DNA of 43,110 nucleotides from Cognatiyoonia sp965661665 (GTDB taxonomy: Bacteria; Pseudomonadota; Alphaproteobacteria; Rhodobacterales; Rhodobacteraceae), in assembly GCF_965661665.1 (NCBI RefSeq), contig NZ_CBFIEO010000019.1, forward strand, positions 1-43,110, read 5' to 3'. The first letter of the stretch is position 1; the number at the start of each line of letters is the position of its first letter. Positions 1-8,152 of the stretch are shown here, piece after piece. The position numbers and the translations under genes were made by a program. The notes below the pieces were generated by a model. The model was not told the origin of the DNA. It worked only from the letters and a program-made list of their open reading frames with translations, and searched no databases.

Positions 1-46
1 CTTGCCCATCAATAGTCAGCGTCGCGGTTTTCTTGGCTTCAGACAT
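1..46 (-). CDS. gltA: Citrate synthase, N-terminal fragment cut by window edge
   Basis: Only the first 15 codons are present: an ATG at 46-44 followed by MSEAKKTATLTIDG, which matches the usual amino-terminus of roseobacter type II citrate synthase (acetyl-CoA + oxaloacetate to citrate, TCA cycle). A purine-rich stretch with GAGG lies a few bases before the ATG. The gene follows gltX on the same strand with a 97-base gap, the standard arrangement in this family, so cotranscription is likely. The assignment rests on a short peptide plus gene order; the rest lies outside the window. Confidence 0.6.
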   Translation of the reverse strand, partial: MSEAKKTATLTIDGQ

Positions 47-143
47 CTCTCTCTACCTCATAGCGCGGCGCGTGCGGATGCCCGCGCCGGTGTTTCAGTT
101 GTAGCCTTTGGTGGACTTAACGAGGGTCCGTTACAGTCGCGTG

Positions 144-1538
144 TCAGGCGGATGCTTCTTCCAGACGCGCGATGGTTTCGTCACGCCCGATGACCAGCAT
201 CATGTCAAAGACCGAAGGGGATACAGACCGGCCAGCCAAAGCGGCCCGAAGCGGCCCAGCAAGTTTACCAAGTTTTGTCCCATGCGCCTCTGCAAGTGCG
301 GCGACGAGACCCTCCAGCGTTTTGCGATCCCAGCTAACAGTTTGCAGCTGCGGCGTCAATTCACTCAGTATACTACGGGATACTGGGTCAAGCATTTTTT
401 CTGATTTTTCATCTTGATCAAGAGTGCAAAAATTTAGAAAAAAATGTGCGTTATCAATAATTTGCCCAAATGTCTTTGCGCGATCTTTTAGGCAATACAT
501 GGCCTTCAATAGACCGTCATTTTGTGTGTCAGTCAGAGGAGCGGCATCCTTTGCGGCCAGAAATGCCTGAATTTCATGCAGCAGCGCAGCATCGTCCGCA
601 GCAGCGATGTGTTGTCCGCAGATATTTTCAAGCTTTTTGAAGTCAAACCGCGCTGGTGATTTGCCGATCCCATCCAGATCGAACCACTCTTTGGCTTGGG
701 CATCGGTGAAGAATTCGTCGTCGCCGTGGCTCCACCCCAGACGGGCGAGGTAGTTGCGCATGCCCGCCGCAGGATAGCCCAGCTTTTGGTATTCAGCAGC
801 ACCGGTCGCGCCATGTCGTTTTGAAAGCTTTTTACCGTCTGGACCAAATATCAGGGGGATATGCGCCAGTGTCGGCTTGTCCCAGCCCATCGCGTCGTAA
901 ATCAGGTTTTGGCGGAAGGCATTGGCAAGGTGATCATCGCCACGTATTACATGCGTGACGCCCATGTCATGGTCGTCGATCACGACAGCCAGCATATAGA
1001 CCGGCGTTCCGTCGGACCGCAGGAGGATCATGTCGTCCAATTGTTCGTTTTTCCATGTGACATTGCCTTGCACTTCATCTTGGAGGGTGGTCGCGCCTTC
1101 ACGCGGGGCCTTGATCCGAATGACGAAAGGCGCGTCAGGGTATGTGCTCTCATCTGCATCTCGCCACGGGGAGCGGAAGAGGGTCGATGTTTTCTCCTCC
1201 CGTGCTTTCTCGCGGAAGGCTTCGATTTCTTCGGGGGTGGAGAAGCATTTGTAGGCTTTGCCCGCCTCAAGCAGCGCATTGGCAACCTTTGCGTGGCGGT
1301 CTGCGCGGGCGAATTGGCTTTCAGGCTCACCGTCCCAATCGAGACCGAGCCAAGTCAATCCATCTAAGATCGCTTGAGTGTTCTCATCCGATGACCGCGC
1401 GCGATCGGTGTCCTCAATCCGCAACAAGAATTTACCACCGCGCCCCCGTGCATAAAGCCAATTGAAAAGGGCCGTCCGTGCACCGCCAATGTGGAGCGAG
1501 CCGGTGGGAGACGGAGCAAAACGGGTGACGACTGTCAT
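144..1538 (-). CDS. gltX: Glutamate-tRNA ligase
   Basis: This 464-residue class I aminoacyl-tRNA synthetase charges tRNA-Glu (and possibly tRNA-Gln before amidotransfer) in the cytoplasm. The Rossmann fold begins at once with RFAPSPTGSLHIGGART (HIGH-type motif HIGG near residue 17). The second ATP signature appears as KKLSKRHG near residue 240, and the helical anticodon-binding region follows. Length is normal for the family. The ATG at 1538-1536 is the only sensible start, because the catalytic fold begins six residues later. Alphaproteobacteria often carry two GltX paralogues; the window does not show which one this is. It is divergent from the remains of comEC and precedes gltA. Confidence 0.95.
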   Translation of the reverse strand: MTVVTRFAPSPTGSLHIGGARTALFNWLYARGRGGKFLLRIEDTDRARSSDENTQAILDGLTWLGLDWDGEPESQFARADRHAKVANALLEAGKAYKCFSTPEEIEAFREKAREEKTSTLFRSPWRDADESTYPDAPFVIRIKAPREGATTLQDEVQGNVTWKNEQLDDMILLRSDGTPVYMLAVVIDDHDMGVTHVIRGDDHLANAFRQNLIYDAMGWDKPTLAHIPLIFGPDGKKLSKRHGATGAAEYQKLGYPAAGMRNYLARLGWSHGDDEFFTDAQAKEWFDLDGIGKSPARFDFKKLENICGQHIAAADDAALLHEIQAFLAAKDAAPLTDTQNDGLLKAMYCLKDRAKTFGQIIDNAHFFLNFCTLDQDEKSEKMLDPVSRSILSELTPQLQTVSWDRKTLEGLVAALAEAHGTKLGKLAGPLRAALAGRSVSPSVFDMMLVIGRDETIARLEEASA

Positions 1539-1632
1539 GAGCGGTTAACCTTTGATTTACCTTGAAGAGCCACTGTGGCGTTGTTCAGGGGATACGAGAG
1601 ACGGGAGGCGAGAACAAGTGCAGCCCGTCAGG

Positions 1633-2520
1633 TTCGTGGTGGACGGTTTTCTTGCCCAACGCGGTCATACGTATGGCTGGGTGCCTGTCTGTCTTGCCAT
1701 GAGGATTGAGGCGTAATTTTCGTTCTAGATTGAGCCGGAAACGGCACATTGGTGGGGCCTCGTCGCGGCCTCGCTTTGCATGAGTTTCGTGGGCTTTTTC
1801 ATCAACGCCAACTTTCGACCCATTCTGATTGCGTTGCTTCTGGTCGCGGTTGGATTTGGCTTCGCGAAAACACGGACGGAGGCGTTGTGGGGTCCGGTGC
1901 TGGAGTTTCGCTACGATGGACCCATTCAGGGGCGGGTTGTGAATATCGACCGTTCCGCCAGTGAGGCCGTCCGTTTGACGCTGGATCGTGTGGTGCTGTC
2001 GAACGTCGCAACACTGAAAACCCCTAGCCGGGTGCGCGTGCGGTTGCATGGCACCCAACCGCTGACCAACATTGCACTGGGCGATACCTTGACGATGACA
2101 GGAAATCTATCCCCACCGTCGGGCCCAGCTGAACCGGGCGGGTTTGATTTCCAGCGCCACGCTTGGTTTCTGCGGCTGAGCGGTGTGGGCTACATGCGGA
2201 CACCTGCGTTACGGTTATTTCCGCCGGAAGGGGATCCGGCGCTGGCGCTTTTCAAACTCCGCGTTGGGTTAGCTGCGCAACTTGTGGAGCAGATTGCGCC
2301 CGACACTGTAGGCATCGCCGCTGCCATCACAACAGGCGACCGATCTGCTATCCCAGCCGAGACGTTGGAGCACCTGAGGGCTGCTAATCTTGCGCATCTT
2401 TTGGCGATTTCGGTGTAGGAGGATCACCTTGTCATCACGTCGTCCAGACACCTCACCGGTTATCGCGCGTGGAATGCAACGCGTGTGTCGAATTTACCAA
2501 CAGAGTTTGTTCTAAACTGA
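1633..2520 (+). pseudogene. comEC: comEC/rec2 remnant (DNA-uptake channel), internally deleted
   Basis: ComEC forms the inner-membrane channel for single-stranded DNA uptake in natural transformation. One reading frame carries family landmarks throughout: a start-proximal LAQRGHTYGWVPVCLA at 1651-1698, then the DUF4131 region (HWWGLVAASLCMSFVGFF onward), the PAEPGGFDFQRHAWF block, and LRAANLAHLLAIS at about 2378-2412, which in intact proteins leads into GLHMG and the long membrane domain. In-frame stops occur at 1714 (TAA), 1726 (TAG) and 2416 (TAG). Immediately after, still in frame, EDHLVITSSRHLTGYRAWNA resembles the extreme C-terminus. About 480 residues of membrane and metallo-beta-lactamase-like domain therefore appear deleted. 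The original start is not identifiable. The place between gltX and lexA is the usual locus for comEC in this family. Confidence 0.85.
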
Positions 2521-2540
2521 AAAAGGCGGCCGAAGCCGCC
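2520..2540 (-). terminator. Rho-independent terminator of lexA
   Basis: Read on the minus strand this is GGCGGC, a TTCG tetraloop, GCCGCC, then five T residues. The stem is perfect. It starts 24 bases after the lexA stop codon and faces the comEC remains, so it closes the lexA transcript. Confidence 0.9.
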
Positions 2541-2563
2541 CAATTCCAAATTTGTCACGCCGG

Positions 2564-3253
2564 TCAGTAGGACCGGATCAAACCAGCCAGCTTGCCTTGA
2601 ACCTTGACCTGATCATCGCGGAAGATGCGGGTCTCATAGGCGGGGTTAGCGGCCTCCAGTGCAATGGAGCCTCCTTTGCGGCGAAGCGTTTTCAATGTCG
2701 CCTCTTGCCCTTCGACGAGGGCCACAACGATATCACCGTCATCCGCGACAGCGGTTTCGCGCACAATCACGATGTCACCATCATTGATGCCCTCGTCGAT
2801 CATCGAGTCGCCTTTGACCTCCAACGCGTAGTGGTTACCCTTAGACAGCATCGAACTGGGGACGGAGACGTTGTGCGACCGGTTCTGAATTGCCTCAATC
2901 GGAACACCAGCAGCGATCTTGCCCATTAGCGGCACGTCCGTCGCGCTCCCCTCTACAGCCAAAGCGGCGGGCGGCGTTTCATCTGGGCGGTCGCCTTCGA
3001 TCACGCGCGGTGTAAACCCGGAGGGCGCAGCGCCCATGCTGTCGGGCAGCTTCACAATCTCCAAGGCGCGGGCGCGGTGGGCGAGGCGACGGATGAAGCC
3101 GCGCTCTTCCAACGCGGTGATCAAGCGATGAATGCCGGACTTAGATCGCAAATCCAGCGCTTCTTTCATTTCATCAAAGGAAGGAGGAACACCGTCGCGT
3201 TGTACGCGCTTATGGATAAATTCCAACAGATCGAGTTGTTTCTTCGTCAGCAT
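2564..3253 (-). CDS. lexA: LexA SOS repressor (self-cleaving)
   Basis: This 229-residue protein represses DNA-damage genes and cleaves itself when stimulated by RecA filaments. The winged-helix DNA-binding domain covers about residues 1-65. The Ala115-Gly116 scissile bond lies in GKIAAGVP. The S24-peptidase dyad is Ser150 in KGDSM and Lys188 in EATLKTL. Length fits alphaproteobacterial LexA, which has a longer linker than the E. coli protein. A direct-repeat operator lies 46 bases upstream, so autoregulation is expected. A strong terminator follows. It lies downstream of moeA with an 83-base gap that holds its own promoter region. Confidence 0.97.
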   Translation of the reverse strand: MLTKKQLDLLEFIHKRVQRDGVPPSFDEMKEALDLRSKSGIHRLITALEERGFIRRLAHRARALEIVKLPDSMGAAPSGFTPRVIEGDRPDETPPAALAVEGSATDVPLMGKIAAGVPIEAIQNRSHNVSVPSSMLSKGNHYALEVKGDSMIDEGINDGDIVIVRETAVADDGDIVVALVEGQEATLKTLRRKGGSIALEAANPAYETRIFRDDQVKVQGKLAGLIRSY

Positions 3254-3298
3254 CGAAAACCTCGTTTTTCGCGCGAAAGCGCCCTTAGTTTTCTTTAC

Positions 3299-3313
3299 GT
3301 TCTACACATGTTC
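3299..3313 (-). promoter_or_regulatory. LexA operator, GTTC-N7-GTTC
   Basis: The sequence GTTC tacacat GTTC matches exactly the direct-repeat SOS box known for alphaproteobacteria. It lies 46 bases before the lexA ATG, in the moeA-lexA gap, where it can control lexA transcription. No other copy was noticed in the intergenic gaps I examined. Confidence 0.88.
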
Positions 3314-3336
3314 TTGTTTTGTGTCAACAAACGGTG

Positions 3337-4509
3337 TCAAAGTGGGATGATCTCGACGGTTTCGCCCTTTGCGGCGGTCGCCGCGTAGGGAGGTCGGACG
3401 CAGAGGCAGTTTGCTTCTGCAAGAACGGTGAGAAGGGCGCTGTCTTGGCGTTCAAAGACAGTGACCTCACCGTTCTTAAGTTGCGCGCGCATGTAATGCT
3501 CCCGCGGGCCGTTGGCGGGGAAGTCATTGGCGAGGGGGGCCGTTTGCCGTTTGGCCGGTGCTGCACCGAGGCCAAGCATCTTGTGAAGGACCGGCAAGAC
3601 GAAGACATGCCCGCAAACCATTGCCGAAACAGGATTGCCGGGCAGACCGATCATTGTGGCGCTGCCAAGCCGCCCGGCCATCAATGGTTTTCCAGGGCGC
3701 ATGGCGATTTTATAGAACGACCGCTCCATTCCGCGGCTCGCCGCTGCATCTGCTACCAGATCATGATCGCCGACTGATGCGCCGCCGATGGTCACTACCA
3801 AATCTGCACCATCGGCCAATGAGAACGCCAGCTCGAGCGATGCAAGATTGTCGCGCGCGATGGGGAGAAGGCGGACTTCAGCCCCGTGATGCTCCAGCAG
3901 CGCCTTTAGACCATAGCTGTTGGAGGCGATGATCTGATCTGGCCCAGGGGTTTCGCCGGGCTGCACCAATTCATCGCCCGTCGCGATGATCGCTACAACA
4001 GGCTTGCGCGTGACCTCGACCGTCGGATGGTTCATCGCGGCGAGAAGCGCAATGTCGGAAGGCGTCAGGTGCCGTGGTGCGGTCAGTGCGTCGCCCGCTT
4101 TGAAATCCGCGCCGGAGGCCCGGATATAAAGTGCGCTAGCAATCTCTCTGCCAATCATGATCGTGTCTGCGTTGCGGGTCACATCTTCTTGGATGACGAC
4201 ACGTTTCGCCCCATCTGGTAGCGGCGCACCGGTGAAGATGCGAATGGCTTGGCCCACTGAGAGGGTGCCGTCGAAGGCATGGCCAGCGGCCGCCTCCCCA
4301 ATAATGGCGAACGTGTCGCCGGTGTCCACTTCTGCCACAGGCACCGCGTAGCCATCCATGATCGAGGCGGCGAAGGGCGGTTGGTTTCGGGTAGCGTGTG
4401 CGTCTTTGGCAAGGATGCGGCCCGATGCTTCGGTGAGCGGCACGGTTTCAGAGGGCAAAGGTGCGACAAGCGCAAAGAGCGCGTCGAGCGCCTCAGTGAC
4501 GGAGATCAT
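3337..4509 (-). CDS. moeA: Molybdopterin molybdotransferase MoeA
   Basis: MoeA inserts molybdate into adenylated molybdopterin, the last step of molybdenum cofactor assembly. The 390-residue length is normal. Family motifs seen are PPFAASIMDGYAV near residue 44, TGAPLPDGA near 93, the MoaB/Mog-like core with IIATGDEL and GGASVGDHDLV, and GLPGNPVSAMV near residue 290. The ATG overlaps the moaC stop as ATGA (4 bases), which signals translational coupling. It is the last gene of the trpG-to-moeA operon and lies upstream of lexA. Confidence 0.95.
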   Translation of the reverse strand: MISVTEALDALFALVAPLPSETVPLTEASGRILAKDAHATRNQPPFAASIMDGYAVPVAEVDTGDTFAIIGEAAAGHAFDGTLSVGQAIRIFTGAPLPDGAKRVVIQEDVTRNADTIMIGREIASALYIRASGADFKAGDALTAPRHLTPSDIALLAAMNHPTVEVTRKPVVAIIATGDELVQPGETPGPDQIIASNSYGLKALLEHHGAEVRLLPIARDNLASLELAFSLADGADLVVTIGGASVGDHDLVADAAASRGMERSFYKIAMRPGKPLMAGRLGSATMIGLPGNPVSAMVCGHVFVLPVLHKMLGLGAAPAKRQTAPLANDFPANGPREHYMRAQLKNGEVTVFERQDSALLTVLAEANCLCVRPPYAATAAKGETVEIIPL

Positions 4510-4979
4510 GGGGCCTCGAAACGGCCGGATTTTCCGCCGTCTTTCAACGTCACACGAATGTCGCCGATCACCATGTCCTTTTGCACGGCTTTCACCATGT
4601 CATGCACGGTCAGCGCCGCGGCTGAGACGGCGGTGAGCGCCTCCATCTCCACTCCCGTTTGGCCGGTTGTCTTTACCGTCGCGCTGATCCGAATACCCGG
4701 CAGGTCGGTGTCAGGTGTGAGATCGAGGCTAACTTTTGAGATCGGCAGCGGATGACAGAGCGGGATCAGGTCGGCGGTCTTCTTAGCCGCCATGATCCCT
4801 GCGAGCCGTGCGATGCCAAGCACATCGCCTTTTTCTGTCCGGCCTTCGGTGATCAATGCCAACGTCTCCGCCGACATGGTGATATGCCCCTCGGCCATAG
4901 CGATCCGCGCGGTGATGTCTTTGTCCGAGACATCCACCATATGCGCTTTGCCGCTGTTGTCGAAATGGCTGAGCGGCAT
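4506..4979 (-). CDS. moaC: Cyclic pyranopterin monophosphate synthase MoaC
   Basis: MoaC converts the 3',8-cyclo-GTP product of MoaA to cyclic pyranopterin monophosphate in molybdenum-cofactor synthesis. The 157-residue protein shows the typical start (LSHFDNSGKAHMVDVSDK), the active-site stretch LIPLCHPLPI near residue 75, and GVEMEALTAVS near 110 with a later KDM. The ATG at 4979-4977 is chosen because AGGGGG lies six bases before it and it overlaps the trpC stop (TGATG). A GTG one codon earlier is also possible. No moaA is seen nearby. Confidence 0.93.
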   Translation of the reverse strand: MPLSHFDNSGKAHMVDVSDKDITARIAMAEGHITMSAETLALITEGRTEKGDVLGIARLAGIMAAKKTADLIPLCHPLPISKVSLDLTPDTDLPGIRISATVKTTGQTGVEMEALTAVSAAALTVHDMVKAVQKDMVIGDIRVTLKDGGKSGRFEAP

Positions 4980-5788
4980 CACATGCCCCCTGCGGTCAGC
5001 GGGTTCGCCAGAAGGTCGCGCGTGGCTTGGGCCACATCGTCCTGCCGCATCAAGCTTTCGCCAATCAAGAACGTGCGGGCGCCATAGCGGGCCATGTCCG
5101 CCAGATCATCTGGCGTAAAGAGCCCACTCTCGCATACGATCATGCGATCAGCGGGCACTTGATGGCTGAGGTCGCGTGTGGTGTCGAGTGTGACGTCGAA
5201 GGTTTTGAGATTGCGGTTGTTGATGCCCATCAGGGAAGATTTGAGCTTGCTTGCACGCTCAAGCTCTTCGGCGTCATGCACCTCCAGCAGCACATCCATG
5301 CCCCAGTGGAAGGCTGCGTCTTCCAGCTCTTGCGCTTGGGCGTCGCTGACGCTGGCCATGATGATCAGGATGCAGTCTGCATGAAGCGCACGAGCCTCCG
5401 CCACTTGATAGGGGTCATACATGAAGTCCTTGCGCAACGCGGGGAGGGAGACTGCGTCTCGCGCTTCGGTCAGGAAACTGTCGGCGCCTTGGAAACTTGG
5501 ACCATCGGTGAGGATGGAAAGGCAGGTCGCGCCACCTTCTTCATAGGCTTTCGCCAAAGCCGGTGGATCGAAGTCAGGGCGTATCAGTCCTTTCGAAGGG
5601 CTCGCCTTCTTGATTTCCGCAATCAGGCCATAACCCTCGAGGCTCGCCTCTTGCAGTTTTTTGTGGAACCCCAGCGTCGGTGGCGCGGCTTTTGCTCTCG
5701 CCTCAACCTCGCTCAACGGCACAGAGGCTTTGCAAGCTTCGATGTGCTCAAGCTTGTAGGCTTTGATCTTGTCTAAAATATCAGTCAT
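4979..5788 (-). CDS. trpC: Indole-3-glycerol phosphate synthase
   Basis: TrpC closes the indole ring from carboxyphenylamino-deoxyribulose phosphate in tryptophan synthesis. The 269-residue TIM barrel shows AEIKKASPSKG at residues 57-67, LRKDFMYDPYQV near 125, LLEVHDAEEL near 170, GINNRNLKTF near 190 and SESGL-type VCESGLFT near 220. The start is ATG 5788-5786, giving MTDILDKIKAYK. The open frame extends further upstream only because it runs into the decayed ung gene. In the ancestral arrangement the ung stop (5783-5781) overlapped this start by eight bases. I see no strong ribosome site directly before the ATG, so trpC may have depended on translation of ung. Confidence 0.95.
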   Translation of the reverse strand: MTDILDKIKAYKLEHIEACKASVPLSEVEARAKAAPPTLGFHKKLQEASLEGYGLIAEIKKASPSKGLIRPDFDPPALAKAYEEGGATCLSILTDGPSFQGADSFLTEARDAVSLPALRKDFMYDPYQVAEARALHADCILIIMASVSDAQAQELEDAAFHWGMDVLLEVHDAEELERASKLKSSLMGINNRNLKTFDVTLDTTRDLSHQVPADRMIVCESGLFTPDDLADMARYGARTFLIGESLMRQDDVAQATRDLLANPLTAGGM

Positions 5789-6430
5789 GGCCGGTCCAGT
5801 TGATCGGGGTGTGCCCCCGTTCAATAAGCCACTGATTGACCCTTGAAAATGGGCGGGAGCCGAAAAAAAACCACGGTAGGCTGACAAAGGCGACGGATGC
5901 GCCGTTTCGATTTTGAGATGATTGGGTCCGAGGGGCGCGTCAAACGCCTGCGCTTGTTTGCCCCAAATGAGCCACGCCCCGTACTGGTCGGAGAGCTTGT
6001 CGACCACCTGACGTGTCAATGCGGCCTAGCTAAGTTTAGCATGAACGCCTGCCTGATGCGGCAGGACGGACAGGGATGTGTTGAGAAGAAAAACCCGTTG
6101 CTCGGCCCAGTGGTGGAGATTGGGGGAAGAGGGTTTTGCGCAAAGATCATCCCCTATCTCACTGAAAGTATTCGTCAATGATTTGGGGTATGGGACGACT
6201 GAAGCATCAGCTGATAACGCCAAACCATGCGCATACCCCGGCGATGGGTGCGGATCTTGGCCGAGGATGACGACCTTGGTGTAGCTCGGTTGGCACAGTT
6301 TGAGCGCTGCGAATGTTTGGTGTGGTGGCGGCAGGATGTCTTGTCCTACCAGCGCGATTTCTATTTCAGGAAGGGGATCTGAAAAGAACAACAGATCGAC
6401 CCAATCATCAAGCCCCGACAGGTCAAACAC
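5781..6430 (-). pseudogene. ung: Uracil-DNA glycosylase remnant (nonsense plus frameshift)
   Basis: Family-1 uracil-DNA glycosylase removes uracil from DNA. The first part, from a GTG at 6430-6428, keeps VVILGQDPHPSPGYAHGLALS (the water-activating GQDP loop) and WAEQRVFLLNTSLSV. It stops at a TAG (6028-6026) where the family has KLGW followed by a helix, so a Trp codon TGG seems to have become TAG. The same frame then continues with LTRQVVDKL, LIWGKQAQ and HPSPLSAYRGFFS, the DNA-binding loop of the enzyme. Near 5840-5855 a one-base shift moves the C-terminal VNQWLIERGHTPINW into another frame, ending at TGA 5783-5781. It sits between trpD (1-base overlap) and trpC (8-base overlap of the old frame). 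Confidence 0.88.
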
Positions 6431-7449
6431 TAGGCAGCGGAAGTAACGCGGGCAAGCGCTTCAACGGAGGATTTCGCCTTGCCGCTGTCGATGCTTTCCG
6501 CTGCAATTTCAACACCTTCTTTCAGGTTGCCCGCGCGATCTGCTACGACCAGAGCCGCAGAAGCGTTCAAGAGAACTGCGTCTCGGTAGGCATTCTGTTC
6601 CCCACCCAAAAGTGCACGGAATGCGACCGCGTTTTCTGCTGGTGTGCCGCCCAAAATGTCTTTGAACGGGTGGACCGGCAGCCCTGCATCCTCCGGATGT
6701 ATTTCCATAGACTTGATCTTGCCATCCGTGCCCAAGGCGGCGACAGCTGTCGGGCCGCAGATTGTGGTCTCATCCGTGCCGTCTGACCCGTGGACCAGCC
6801 ATGCGGCCTCCGACCCCAATTCCTTGAGGGTTTCTGCCATTGGGAAAATCAAATCAGGCGCGAAGGCCCCCGTCAATTGACGCTTGGCACCAGCGGGATT
6901 TGTCAGTGGCCCCAATATGTTAAAGATTGTTTTGCATCCAAGTTCTTGGCGCACCGGCATCACATGTTTGACGGCTGGATGGTGCATTGGGGCCATCATG
7001 AAGCCGATGTTGGCTTCCGCCAGAGCAGTCTCCACCACATCCGGCCCGACCATAATGTTGACGCCCATTTCAGTGAGGATGTCGCCCGCGCCTGAAAGCG
7101 AGGACAGGTTTTTGTTGCCATGTTTAGCCACTGGCACGCCTGCGCCCGCAACCACAAAGGCCGACGCGGTCGAAATATTCAGTGTTTTCATCCCGTCGCC
7201 GCCAGTGCCCACGATGTCGATCGCACCTTCTGGTGCTTTGACAGCGTTGCATCGCGCCCTCATCACGGCTGCGGCGGCGGCATATTCGGCGACGGACTCA
7301 CCACGGGCTCGCATCGCCATCAGCAAGCCACCGATTTGGGAGGGCAAAGCCTCCCCATCAAAGAGGAGCGCAAACGCTTCTTCGGCTTGCACTTTGGACA
7401 GGGGACCTTCGCTCGCCGCGAAGATAAGGGGTTTCATGGCGTCGCTCAT
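6430..7449 (-). CDS. trpD: Anthranilate phosphoribosyltransferase
   Basis: TrpD joins anthranilate to PRPP, the second committed step of tryptophan synthesis. The 339-residue protein has the PRPP/Mg motif GTGGD at 81-85, NIST at 91-94 and AKHGN at 108-112, then the family stretch LGPLTNPAGAKRQLTG near 180-195. Length is normal. The start overlaps the trpG stop by four bases and the TAG stop shares a base with the GTG of the ung remnant, so this is the middle of a coupled operon. Confidence 0.96.
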   Translation of the reverse strand: MSDAMKPLIFAASEGPLSKVQAEEAFALLFDGEALPSQIGGLLMAMRARGESVAEYAAAAAVMRARCNAVKAPEGAIDIVGTGGDGMKTLNISTASAFVVAGAGVPVAKHGNKNLSSLSGAGDILTEMGVNIMVGPDVVETALAEANIGFMMAPMHHPAVKHVMPVRQELGCKTIFNILGPLTNPAGAKRQLTGAFAPDLIFPMAETLKELGSEAAWLVHGSDGTDETTICGPTAVAALGTDGKIKSMEIHPEDAGLPVHPFKDILGGTPAENAVAFRALLGGEQNAYRDAVLLNASAALVVADRAGNLKEGVEIAAESIDSGKAKSSVEALARVTSAA

Positions 7450-8027
7450 GCCGGTACCTTTACGAGATCAAGAAAGTTTTGCAGCAGCGCATGACCATGC
7501 TCGGATGCGATAGATTCGGGGTGAAACTGGACTCCGTGAATAGGCAAAGTTTTGTGCTGTAGGCCCATGATTGTGCCGTCTTCAAGTTCAGCCGTGATCT
7601 CAAGACAGTCGGGCAGGCTTTCCCGCTCCACCACCAAGGAATGATAGCGGGTTGCTTCAAATTCTGCTGGCAAGCCTTTGAAAAGGCCTTTGCCCTTGTT
7701 TTTCATGGTCCCCATTTTACCGTGAACGATTTCATGACAACGGACCACTTTGCCGCCAAACGCTTCTCCGATGGTTTGATGTCCAAGGCAGACACCCATC
7801 AGCGGAATATCCGTTTCAGCCGCTGCTTCTGTGAGCGCTAGGCAAATTCCTGCCTGTGCTGGGTCGCACGGTCCTGGCGACAACAGGATCATTTCGGGGC
7901 GCAACGCCATCGCTTCTTGCACGTTAAGCGCATCATTGCGGTGCACTTGAACATCAGCGCCTAGTTCGCCCAAATAGTGGACCAAATTATAGGTGAAGCT
8001 GTCGTAGTTATCTATCAGTAGGAGCAT
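7446..8027 (-). CDS. trpG: Anthranilate synthase glutamine amidotransferase subunit
   Basis: TrpG is the class I glutaminase that hands ammonia to TrpE. From the ATG at 8027-8025 it has 193 residues. The nucleophile is Cys80 in GVCLGHQ and the triad is completed by His169 and Glu171 in FHPES. The oxyanion region LSPGPCDP is at 49-56. Most TrpG proteins begin MLLLIDNYDSF, which decides this start. An in-frame GTG four codons upstream (8039) is an alternative and has no better ribosome site. It heads the trpG-trpD-ung-trpC-moaC-moeA operon. A TTGACG at about 8130-8125 could be its -35 element, but the -10 is poor. Confidence 0.95.
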   Translation of the reverse strand: MLLLIDNYDSFTYNLVHYLGELGADVQVHRNDALNVQEAMALRPEMILLSPGPCDPAQAGICLALTEAAAETDIPLMGVCLGHQTIGEAFGGKVVRCHEIVHGKMGTMKNKGKGLFKGLPAEFEATRYHSLVVERESLPDCLEITAELEDGTIMGLQHKTLPIHGVQFHPESIASEHGHALLQNFLDLVKVPA

Positions 8028-8152
8028 GTCTGGCGTCACTTGCTAAATTAAGGCTACCGCTTGCAGGTAGGGTGGCGGTATGGTCATGGCAATACATGAG
8101 GCAAGCGGGCAGACCGCGTCAAGACCAGCTGGACGTTCAGAAAGACGACAGG

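Noticed and set aside
61..90. GGCGCG/CGCGCC inverted repeat between gltX and gltA as a terminator
   Set aside because: Six-base stem with a ten-base loop and no T run in the direction of transcription.
861..1367. Long plus-strand frames antisense to gltX (and similar ones under nrdJ, mttB, cimA and cobA)
   Set aside because: They mirror the codon pattern of strong genes on the other strand and show no family features.
4979..6019. A 346-residue fusion of a UDG C-terminus to TrpC
   Set aside because: The frames join only because the ung frame is shifted; TrpC has a normal start at 5788 and its usual length from there.
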